NCBI GenBank assembly: GCA_016342755.1
Contig: JAEINS010000020.1
Coordinates: 1 to 64,000, forward strand
Direction: 5' to 3'
Source of the DNA: Melioribacteraceae bacterium
GTDB lineage: Bacteria > Bacteroidota > Ignavibacteria > Ignavibacteriales > Melioribacteraceae
Length of the DNA stretch: 64,000 bases
The notes under the pieces were generated by a model. That model was not told the DNA's origin. It made no database searches and was given only the letters and a program-made list of their open reading frames with translations. Shown piece after piece: positions 18,715-26,027 of the stretch. Both the position numbers and the translations under genes were made by a program. How positions within the stretch are numbered: position 1 is the first letter of the stretch; every line of letters starts with the position of its first letter.

Positions 18715-20013
18715 ATGAAACTAAAAATTACATTATTATCATTTATCATTATTTTTTTAATGGGAAGCATTACCAATTACTGTAAAGAAAATTCATTAAA
18801 GGAAAAACTTCAAAAACCAAATTCTACACTCACAGATTTTTTTAGAGATCAGATAATTGAAGACTGGATTGACGGAGAATGGGTTATTTCAAGCAAAACA
18901 ATTGTTACCGAAACCAGCGGAAAAGTGAATAGAGTGGTAACTGAAGCCTGGGAAGACGGAGCTGTTATTTATGCTACAAGATGGACTTTCAATTACAATG
19001 GTGATAGTGAGATAAGTGAATGGATAAGTGAAGTGGATGAAGATGGAACCGGAAATTTTGTTTATACATCAAAAGAAATAATGACTTATACTGGTGGCAA
19101 AAACACAGGTGCGTTATCGCAAACCTGGGAAGACGGGGAATGGTTTGATAATTCGAGAGATACATATACATATTCTGGTGATAAACTTACACAAATGCTT
19201 ACCGAGGAAAATATGATAGTAAGCTGGGAAAATGAATATCTGGTAACCTATAATTATAGCGGCGATAACTTAGCGGAACAGCTTTGGCAGGATTGGGACG
19301 GATCGGGCTGGATAAACGCAACAAGATATATGTATACATACGATAATCAAAACAGGGAAACAAGCAGTGCAATGGAAAACTGGGATGGTGCAGCCTGGAC
19401 AGCTTTTAGCACTACAACAAAGGCTTATGATGTAAATGGTGATATGGTTGAAGAAGAGTATGGAGGCGAAATTATGCCTGGCTTTGTTATAAAAGATAAA
19501 ACAGTTTACACATACGAAAATCATAAAGTAGTTTTGGAAGAAAATTATGATTGGGATTTTATAACAAATGATTATTATACTTTTAAAACAAGTCAAATAT
19601 CTCACACATATAATGATGACCTTCTATATCAAAGCATTGAGCAGTTATGGGATCCATTAAATAATATATCTGTGAATTCAAGTAGAACTACTTACGGGAA
19701 AGTTACTGATGTAGATGAGCAACCTGTTATACCTGAATATTTTGAACTGGCGAATTATCCAAATCCTTTCAATCCAAATACAAACATTCAATTTTTACTT
19801 CCGGAACAACATGTATTATCTATTAATATTTATAATATAAAAGGAGAACTAATAAACCGGATTGTAAATAAACAATTCTATAATGCCGGTACTCATAAAG
19901 TAAGCTGGAATGGTGACAATTTAACAGGGGAAAAAGTTTCATCAGGAGTTTATCTAATAAGTGTTTCATCAGAAAAATTTAATAAGATAAGAAAGTGTGT
20001 ACTGATGAAATAA
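18715..20013 (+). CDS. T9SS-secreted protein with tandem W-x-D-G repeats
   Basis: The 432-residue protein has a perfect ribosome site (ggagg), an N-terminal signal-like segment and a C-terminal type IX sorting domain from about residue 345 (NYPNPFNPNTNIQF, VSSGVYLISV, then K-x3-K-CVLMK), so it should be exported through the outer membrane. The middle holds at least five imperfect repeats of 35-45 residues, each with W-x-D-G-x-W-type cores (DWIDGEWVISS, AWEDGAVIYA, TWEDGEWFDN, DWDGSGWINA, NWDGAAWTAF) followed by Thr/Tyr-rich strands and a Y-x-G-x-K turn. They resemble YD-type beta repeats. Role unknown; adhesin or surface layer is a guess. Confidence 0.8.
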   Translation: MKLKITLLSFIIIFLMGSITNYCKENSLKEKLQKPNSTLTDFFRDQIIEDWIDGEWVISSKTIVTETSGKVNRVVTEAWEDGAVIYATRWTFNYNGDSEISEWISEVDEDGTGNFVYTSKEIMTYTGGKNTGALSQTWEDGEWFDNSRDTYTYSGDKLTQMLTEENMIVSWENEYLVTYNYSGDNLAEQLWQDWDGSGWINATRYMYTYDNQNRETSSAMENWDGAAWTAFSTTTKAYDVNGDMVEEEYGGEIMPGFVIKDKTVYTYENHKVVLEENYDWDFITNDYYTFKTSQISHTYNDDLLYQSIEQLWDPLNNISVNSSRTTYGKVTDVDEQPVIPEYFELANYPNPFNPNTNIQFLLPEQHVLSINIYNIKGELINRIVNKQFYNAGTHKVSWNGDNLTGEKVSSGVYLISVSSEKFNKIRKCVLMK

Positions 20014-20050
20014 GAAGGTCAGTTTAAAATTGAATGAATTGTCTGAAACA

Positions 20051-20080
20051 AAAAAACCGGCTAGTGATAGCCGGTTTTTT
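20051..20080. terminator. Bidirectional rho-independent terminator
   Basis: aaaaaaccggct (20051-20062), loop agtgat, agccggtttttt (20069-20080): a perfect 12-base stem with A and T tracts on both sides, placed between the convergent T9SS gene and the NTF2-like gene. Confidence 0.85.
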
Positions 20081-20097
20081 ATTGAAACATATAAAAC

Positions 20098-20538
20098 TTA
20101 TTCTTTTTCTAAAGTAGAAAGAACACTAACAATTTTCCAGGTTCCATCAACTTTGAACAATGAAATATATTCAATCTGTTTTAAGTTTGAAGTAGCAACA
20201 TTTAAAGTTGCATGTGCCATTTGCTCAGTAACTTCAACAGAAGAAATAGCAACTTCTTTCCAGAAACCCAGTCTTCCGCTTGCTAATGATTTTAAGAAAT
20301 CAGAAGCAGACGATTCTGTAACTTTATTAACAATAGCATTTAATTTAATGAAATTTGATTTTGAATAAAGTACATCTTTTAAATCGTCAGCATTTCTTTT
20401 GTTCATGCTTTGTACATAGTTTTCAATTGTCTTTTTAACAATCGCTTCTTCAGCAGCTTTATCAAAATTGCCTGCCATTAAGGAAGTTGAAAATAAGAAA
20501 AGTGTAAACAAAATAATGGTTGTTTTTAGCGCCTTCAT
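20098..20538 (-). CDS. Exported NTF2/SnoaL-like (putative lumazine-binding family) protein
   Basis: The 146-residue protein has a clear signal peptide (MKALKTTIILFTLFLFSTS, cleavage after LMAG). The body has the cone-shaped NTF2 pattern: an N-terminal helix with AIVKKTIENYVQSMNKRNADDL, then strands, ending VDGTWKIVSVLS, as in small periplasmic lumazine-binding-like or DUF4440 proteins. The function of these proteins is generally unknown. It stands alone on the minus strand between two hairpins. Confidence 0.7.
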   Translation of the reverse strand: MKALKTTIILFTLFLFSTSLMAGNFDKAAEEAIVKKTIENYVQSMNKRNADDLKDVLYSKSNFIKLNAIVNKVTESSASDFLKSLASGRLGFWKEVAISSVEVTEQMAHATLNVATSNLKQIEYISLFKVDGTWKIVSVLSTLEKE

Positions 20539-20861
20539 AACATAAATCCCTATAATTTAAAATTAAAAATAATTAATTAAGATTTTGAAAATATTGGCCT
20601 ATTATATTTCCAAAATGTAATATCAAAAACTTAGACGCACCAGACGTCAATTTGTTCAGAAAGGATAATATATCCGTTTATTAGAGAAAAAAATCCTCAT
20701 ACCAAAATTAATATAATCCTTAATAAAATTCAAAATTATATTTTAGTGATGTGATTTGACAACGGGAAAGAAAAGAAATAGACAGACTGAAATAATGTTT
20801 TTATGGAACAGAGGATAATTTGGGAAAGCAGGGACGTTATTTTTAACGTCCCTGTTAAAAT
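20539..20861. other. Intergenic region upstream of the NTF2-like gene and downstream of ccmF
   Basis: About 320 bases, AT-rich, no credible gene. A hairpin near its right end is listed separately at 20829-20854; otherwise nothing recognisable. Confidence 0.5.
20829..20854 (-). terminator. Hairpin after ccmF
   Basis: cagggacgtta (20829-20839) pairs perfectly with taacgtccctg (20844-20854) around a tttt loop, eight bases beyond the ccmF stop. On the minus strand the run of T after it is weak (ctttccc), so termination efficiency is uncertain. Confidence 0.55.
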
Positions 20862-23258
20862 TTATTGAGCTTTAGCCCGTCTTATTGTAGAAACCGTAAA
20901 TCCAAATACCATAACTAAAACGCCCAGCCATACAAGTCCTATAAATGGTTTGGTACTTGCTTCAATAGTGAACACTTCTTTATGATCATGAACATCAGTT
21001 TCAGGCTGATCTAAATTTGATAACTGAATCTGGATAGTTCCGCCGGCATCCAGGTTGGTCATGTTTATTCTAAGATTAGCTTCTTTTATTTCAACTGTGC
21101 TAAAACTTTTTTCTCCGTTTACAAGTTCCATTACTGGTTCAGCCTGATAAGTTTTACTATTGTAAGCAATCTTTAAAACTGCCCCGATTCTGAAAGCGGC
21201 ACCGGTTTGCATTGCCGACATAGCGTCACGGTTAAAATTGAAGGCTTCGAATAAAATCTTTCGTCCTTCAAATTCAGCTGAATTACCTTTTTTAAGAGTT
21301 TCTGTCTGGCCTTCAGCGGCATGCGCTTTTGAGCCGTCATCAAAACCAATAGGCGAAATATAGAAGTCGGATGTAAGCATGTTCAGAATATCAGGTTCGC
21401 GCATCATACTATTATTAAATTCGCTTCTAAACATTACAGGCGATATAACACCAACTTCTTCTGAGCCATTTTTTATATTTACGTTAAAAGCAAATCTTGT
21501 ACCATTTTGTATTGGTGTGTATCCGGTAAAAGTTAGTTCGTAACCGTGAGCTTGTGTAGGAACGTCTTTAACCAAATCCATTTGCTTGTCTTTAGAAAAA
21601 TTTCCGGAAGCAATTACGCCTAAAAAGAAAATAGCCATTCCAATATGAGAAATATAACCGCCGGTAAATAGTTTTCTTCCCCGCATAATTTTTATTAAAA
21701 ATTCTAAATTCACAACTAATGCAAAGACAGCGGAAAATAAAAATAGAACAAGCATAAAATCATATAAGCTACTAATAAATACAATTGCCGCGGTTAATAA
21801 TACTGAAAGTCCTAAAGCCGGGATCATGCTTTTAATTAGAGAATTACTTTCAGATTCCCGCCATTTTAAGTAAATGCTTAATCCGTTGAAAATACCGATA
21901 ATAATAACTATTGGAAGATTCATTTCGTTATAGAAACTTATTTCTACCGTTTTGCCAAAGATAGGCATTGATGTACCGGCAAGAATAATTAATGCTGAAG
22001 CAAGAATTACAACGGCTGCTGAGAAAAGTGATAATTCTCTCGAAAGAAAAGATTCGTTATTTTTAGTAATACTTTCAAGCGATTTCCATCTCCATGAAAA
22101 AGCCGCAAATCCTAAAATTGTGAAAGTTAGAATGAACGATAAAAGAAATAAATAAGCAGTCATTCCGGGATCAACAAACGAATGAACTGACGCTTCGCCT
22201 AAAATTCCGCTTCTGGTTAAGAATGTGCTGTACAACACAAAAAGATAAGTAAACATAGCCAGAAGAAGATTTGTCTTTATAAAAGTACCGTTACCACCCT
22301 CTTTCTGAGTTTTCTTTTGAACAATTAAAGTATGAATTGCGGCAACACTAACCAGCCATGGAACAAGACTTGAGTTTTCTACCGGATCCCAGCCCCAGTA
22401 ACCGCCCCAGCCAAGAACTCCGTAAGCCCAGTAACCGCCAAGCATAATTGCTAATCCAAGAACCATAGAACCAGCTAACATCCATGGGAAAGCATGTTTA
22501 ATCCATGTACGATATTCATTTTTTAACAGTGCCGCAAATGCTAAAGCAAATGGAACTGTTGACATTGCAAATCCAACAAATAAAATTGGAGGATGAATCT
22601 GCATCCAGAAATTTTGCAATAATGGATTTAATCCTTTTCCATGAATAAAGAAATCTTTGGCCTCAATTCCGTTAGCGGCAAGAACTCCTATTAAATCGCT
22701 GTTAACCTGAAGCAGAGTGGCGTTTGATCGAGTATCGGTAAATATAAAACTATCAAGAGCCGGAATATTCAGAAAATTCTGATTTAAAAATTTAAGATCA
22801 ACGTAGGTTGGGTTTGTCCATAAATACGCAAAAGGACTTTTCAATAACGGGTTGATCATGATAAGTAAAAACACAATTGTTAAAGTAAATACAGCCATTA
22901 CTCTTGGTTCAAGATCGCCGCGTTTAGAACTGAAGTCTAAAAGTATAATTCCAATAATAGCCGAGAATAATGTCCAGAGTAAAAAACTTCCCTCCTGACC
23001 GGCAAAAAAGGTAGACATTAAAAGTCCGGTAGAAAGATCTTCGCCGCTGTAGCTGAATATATATTGATAATGAAACTGGTGAGTCAGGATTGCGTACAAT
23101 AACAATGCAGACGCAGCAATAATAAAGACAGTCATTAAATGATAACCAATCCTTGCAAGCTGCAGAGTATTCGATTTACCTTTATATGTGTAATAATACA
23201 TTACTGATGAAAAAATACCAGTAAGTAAAGCTAATGTAAGTAATATATTTCCTGCCAT
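20862..23258 (-). CDS. ccmF: Cytochrome c maturation protein CcmF (haem lyase)
   Basis: The 798-residue polytopic inner-membrane protein carries the haem-handling tryptophan-rich motif WGGYWGWDPVENSSLVPWL at about residue 275, flanked by His residues such as that in QIHPPILFVGF, as in CcmF/CcsA-type haem proteins. It is longer than the E. coli protein (about 650), with an extended periplasmic domain near residues 560-770 and a final membrane helix. CcmF attaches haem delivered by CcmE to apocytochrome c at the periplasmic face. It lies 56 bases after ccmE, completing ccmC-ccmD-ccmE-ccmF. Confidence 0.92.
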   Translation of the reverse strand: MAGNILLTLALLTGIFSSVMYYYTYKGKSNTLQLARIGYHLMTVFIIAASALLLYAILTHQFHYQYIFSYSGEDLSTGLLMSTFFAGQEGSFLLWTLFSAIIGIILLDFSSKRGDLEPRVMAVFTLTIVFLLIMINPLLKSPFAYLWTNPTYVDLKFLNQNFLNIPALDSFIFTDTRSNATLLQVNSDLIGVLAANGIEAKDFFIHGKGLNPLLQNFWMQIHPPILFVGFAMSTVPFALAFAALLKNEYRTWIKHAFPWMLAGSMVLGLAIMLGGYWAYGVLGWGGYWGWDPVENSSLVPWLVSVAAIHTLIVQKKTQKEGGNGTFIKTNLLLAMFTYLFVLYSTFLTRSGILGEASVHSFVDPGMTAYLFLLSFILTFTILGFAAFSWRWKSLESITKNNESFLSRELSLFSAAVVILASALIILAGTSMPIFGKTVEISFYNEMNLPIVIIIGIFNGLSIYLKWRESESNSLIKSMIPALGLSVLLTAAIVFISSLYDFMLVLFLFSAVFALVVNLEFLIKIMRGRKLFTGGYISHIGMAIFFLGVIASGNFSKDKQMDLVKDVPTQAHGYELTFTGYTPIQNGTRFAFNVNIKNGSEEVGVISPVMFRSEFNNSMMREPDILNMLTSDFYISPIGFDDGSKAHAAEGQTETLKKGNSAEFEGRKILFEAFNFNRDAMSAMQTGAAFRIGAVLKIAYNSKTYQAEPVMELVNGEKSFSTVEIKEANLRINMTNLDAGGTIQIQLSNLDQPETDVHDHKEVFTIEASTKPFIGLVWLGVLVMVFGFTVSTIRRAKAQ

Positions 23259-23314
23259 TAAAAAATCTCCAATGGAATATTTTGTTTTTTAATTGTTAGT
23301 TAGAAGTATTAAGT

Positions 23315-23713
23315 CTACGAAGTTCTGCTCTGAGTACTTTGTTCGTAAGTTTCTTCATATTTAGATGGACACTTAGTTAAGATATCCGAAGCAAGGAATA
23401 ATCCATCTCTGTATTTTCCGGTAACAACAACTGATGTTGAGGATTCAAAATTATTAGGAATAGTTCCTTTGTAAATAACCTTAAGTTCAGTACCTCTGTC
23501 ATCAACCATATAGAACGAGAAAATATTTTTCTCCATATCAATATTATATTTCTTTTCTTTTACCCAGGCTCCGGTTGCCTTTATAGTTTTATTGGAAGAT
23601 TTTATCATCTCAAAATTGTTTTCATAAGCAACACTTGTCTGAGTTAATAAATAACCCATAATGCTCATGAAAATAACAATAATAAATCCGCCTATTATAT
23701 ATTTATTCTTCAT
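23315..23713 (-). CDS. ccmE: Haem chaperone CcmE, Cys variant
   Basis: From the ATG at 23713 the protein is 132 residues, with one N-terminal membrane anchor (about residues 5-24) and an OB-fold periplasmic domain. CcmE carries haem covalently from CcmC to CcmF. The motif that normally reads H-x3-Y at the haem-binding site here reads LTKCPSKYE, so the haem-binding His is Cys, as in the CXXXY CcmE class described from archaea and some deltaproteobacteria. The start overlaps the end of ccmD by 11 bases, with ggagaa just upstream as ribosome site. An upstream in-frame ATG at 23743 lies inside ccmD and is rejected. Confidence 0.9.
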   Translation of the reverse strand: MKNKYIIGGFIIVIFMSIMGYLLTQTSVAYENNFEMIKSSNKTIKATGAWVKEKKYNIDMEKNIFSFYMVDDRGTELKVIYKGTIPNNFESSTSVVVTGKYRDGLFLASDILTKCPSKYEETYEQSTQSRTS

Positions 23714-23864
23714 TACTTTTTTCTCCTTCCAGTTCCAGTTCAATCGATTTAAGCCTTTTATCGGTTTTATTCAGGAATAAGAAGATTCCCGCCCAGACAA
23801 CAAGCACAATTAAAAGAACTATATAAATAGAATTGTTTTCCAGAAAAGTATAAAAACCTTCCAA
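23703..23864 (-). CDS. ccmD: CcmD-like small membrane protein (TTG start)
   Basis: A 53-codon frame between ccmC and ccmE starts with TTG at 23864: EGFYTFLENNSIYIV, a single membrane helix (about residues 12-31), a K-T-D-K-R-L-K cytoplasmic segment and an acidic end. This is the size and plan of CcmD, the small subunit that holds CcmC-haem-CcmE. The ribosome site gaggtg overlaps the ccmC stop and precedes the TTG by about 5 bases. The stop overlaps the ccmE start. CcmD sequences are poorly conserved, so identification rests on position, size and topology. Confidence 0.8.
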   Translation of the reverse strand: MEGFYTFLENNSIYIVLLIVLVVWAGIFLFLNKTDKRLKSIELELEGEKSNEE

Positions 23865-23872
23865 AATTCACC

Positions 23873-24577
23873 TCAAATTAACTTTTTAAAAACTTTGTCT
23901 TTGATGATTAATGATTTATAACTGATCTTCCACATCCAAAAATATAGTATAGTAAATGCTATTAGCGAAAGGAAGAAAATCAGAAGCATATTTCCGTTCA
24001 TGTGAAAATTTACAACAGGTCCCATAGAATCACTATCCGATGAACCCGGATGGAGTCCGACCATAATTCTTGGCATTATAAAAACAAAAAATGGAACTGT
24101 AAGAAATGCAAAAATTGAATAGACCGCAGAGAGCCGAGCTTTTTTATCTTCATTTTCAATTGCCGATCTTAAAGCAAATAAAGAACCGTAAATAAGCATT
24201 AATATAAAAATACTTGTCTGCCTTGGATCCCAGTTCCAGTAAGTTCCCCAGTTAAATTTTGCCCAGATTGCTCCGGTTACAGTTGCAAGAACACAGAATA
24301 GAAAGCCAAGCTGAAGAGCCGCTAAAGACTTTGCGTCATCATCTAAATCCTTCTTGCGTAAATATTTTACACCCGAAATCATTGCCGATAAAAACGCGAT
24401 TACTGTTATCCACGCGGTTGGTACATGAAAAAATATTATTTTAGCTTTTTCTTCCAGTCCGCGGATTATAGGGAATTCGTACCAGTTTGCCGGAGTTTCA
24501 ACAATAGGGAACGATATTCCGCCAATAATTACAAACGACATTAGACCGAATAAAACAGCTTTTATGATGTTATTCAT
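23873..24577 (-). CDS. ccmC: Haem exporter/handling protein CcmC
   Basis: The 234-residue protein has six membrane helices and the CcmC haem motif WGTYWNWDPRQTSIFILML near residue 113, with an upstream HVPTAWITVIAF segment and the downstream HPGSSD segment providing haem-ligand His residues. CcmC with CcmD loads haem onto CcmE. It is the first gene of the minus-strand ccm operon; CcmD starts eight bases after its stop. ccmA/ccmB, ccmG and ccmH are not in this window. Confidence 0.92.
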   Translation of the reverse strand: MNNIIKAVLFGLMSFVIIGGISFPIVETPANWYEFPIIRGLEEKAKIIFFHVPTAWITVIAFLSAMISGVKYLRKKDLDDDAKSLAALQLGFLFCVLATVTGAIWAKFNWGTYWNWDPRQTSIFILMLIYGSLFALRSAIENEDKKARLSAVYSIFAFLTVPFFVFIMPRIMVGLHPGSSDSDSMGPVVNFHMNGNMLLIFFLSLIAFTILYFWMWKISYKSLIIKDKVFKKLI

Positions 24578-24889
24578 TTATATCCTAAAGTATTTTTTTT
24601 GAACTCTAAATATATAACATCTCGTTAAGATAGAAAAGTTAAATCAAATAGAAAAGGGAATTATATGTCTGAATTTTTTGAGAGCAGTAAGTGCAAATAA
24701 TCAAAGCAATAGAGTAAATATTCTATAATTATAAGACATATAAAATAGCTCTCTCAAATGGCATAACATTCATAAAATCAATATATTAACATTTCTAAAA
24801 TGTTAAGTTTTCACACTTTGATAAACCCGGTGTGAGAGCAATATATCATTACAAGAAGTTATGAGTTTTTTTATAATTATGGGGATTAT
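24578..24889. other. Divergent promoter region between ccmC and the kinase gene
   Basis: About 310 AT-rich bases. A loose inverted repeat ttcacac ... gtgtgag around 24810-24837 and the A/T-rich stretch tataatta shortly before the kinase start may be part of its promoter. Neither is strong enough to call as a site. Confidence 0.35.
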
Positions 24890-25819
24890 ATGTCATACCT
24901 AATTGGAATGGACGGAGGCGGTACAAAAACAAAATGTGTTATTACAGATTTTGAGTATAATGTACAGCACGAATGTACCGGAGGTCCATCCACATTTCTA
25001 ATCAATGGAACTGAAACAGTTTCAGAAACATTGTATAAGTTAATTACAGAATGTAAAGAAAAACTGAGTATCGGCTTTTCGGATATTAAATCGATTGTGT
25101 TAGGTACAACAGGTGCCGGGCGCAGATCGGACGCTGAAAGAATGGAAAACGCTTTTAAATTATACTGCGATAATAAAGGTGTTGAGCTTAAGAATTTCAG
25201 TGTTGAAAGTGACGCGAGGATTGCTCTTGAAGGAGCTTTTTCCGGGAAGCCTGGAAGTATTTTTATTGCCGGAACCGGATCTATAATGTTTGGTAAAGAT
25301 ATTGAAGGTGAAATTCATCGTGTTGGCGGATTTGGAAGATTTATTGGTGATGAAGGAAGCGGTTACATGCTTGGCAAACTTGGTTTAACCGCTGTTGCAA
25401 AAGAGCTTGACGGCCGCGGAATTTCTACAATGTTAACGAAGATGATTGCCGCTCAGTTTGGAATTACTGAAGCACCACAATTGATAATTGAGATCTACAA
25501 AAATAATTTTGATATAGCGAGTGTAGCTCCTTTGGTTATTGAAGCTGCTGAAAAAGAAGATGAAATCTGCTCAGAAATTGTTGATCATGAAGTTGAAGAA
25601 TTGGTTCTTCACATTAGAGCGATGAAAGAAAAAATTACAGAGAAAAGATTTTATCTCTCATTAATTGGCGGAACAATTACAACGGATAATTATTACGCAC
25701 GCTTATTTAAAGAAAAAGTATTTAAGTTATTCCCGGATGTATTTATAAAAGATGCCGATTATCCGCCTGAACTTGGTGCAGTAATTATGGCAAAAAAAAA
25801 ATTACATGTTGTTGAATAA
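24890..25819 (+). CDS. BadF/BadG/BcrA-type sugar kinase, N-acetylglucosamine-kinase-like
   Basis: The 309-residue protein has the ASKHA ATPase signature motifs: phosphate-1 DGGGTKTKC near residue 8, GTTGAGRR at about 70, phosphate-2 IAGTGSIMFG at about 123, GGFGRFIGDEGSGYMLG at about 142 and an adenosine motif LIGGTITTDNYY. This arrangement is that of the BadF/BadG family that includes N-acetylglucosamine kinases. Cytoplasmic. The AmpG-like transporter gene follows after 208 bases, so phosphorylation of GlcNAc from recycled muropeptides is plausible. BadF-family members also include unrelated reductase activators, but the GlcNAc-kinase-like GDEGSG motif argues against those. Confidence 0.82.
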   Translation: MSYLIGMDGGGTKTKCVITDFEYNVQHECTGGPSTFLINGTETVSETLYKLITECKEKLSIGFSDIKSIVLGTTGAGRRSDAERMENAFKLYCDNKGVELKNFSVESDARIALEGAFSGKPGSIFIAGTGSIMFGKDIEGEIHRVGGFGRFIGDEGSGYMLGKLGLTAVAKELDGRGISTMLTKMIAAQFGITEAPQLIIEIYKNNFDIASVAPLVIEAAEKEDEICSEIVDHEVEELVLHIRAMKEKITEKRFYLSLIGGTITTDNYYARLFKEKVFKLFPDVFIKDADYPPELGAVIMAKKKLHVVE

Positions 25820-25890
25820 AATGGTGAGACCTCGAGATGCTGTTTATCTCGGCGCTGTTCGATGAACCTTACATTGTGATTTGAAAATTT

Positions 25891-25960
25891 GTCATTTCGA
25901 CCGAAGGGAGAAATCTTTTTCTGAAAAGATCTCCCACGATAAATCTGTTCGAGATAACAG
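25891..25960. repeat. Dispersed intergenic repeat with imperfect palindrome
   Basis: gtcatttcga (25891-25900) and gagaaatct (25908-25916) are inverted matches to blocks at 6320-6329 and 6289-6297. Internally gggagaaatctttt pairs with aaaagatctccc (a two-base bulge), and the ends gtcatttcga/ttcgagataac are loosely complementary, so the unit can fold. A separate small stem (cgagat/atctcg, 25833-25851) lies just upstream. Confidence 0.55.
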
Positions 25961-26027
25961 AAGATAGTTGACAACAAATGTATTTACTAAAATTATTGTA
26001 CTAATGTTGATAGGAGTTTAAATTTTA

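Noticed and set aside
20030-20368. Plus-strand frame antisense to the NTF2-like gene
   Set aside because: Overlaps a strong terminator hairpin and a gene with a good signal peptide and fold; no domain of its own.
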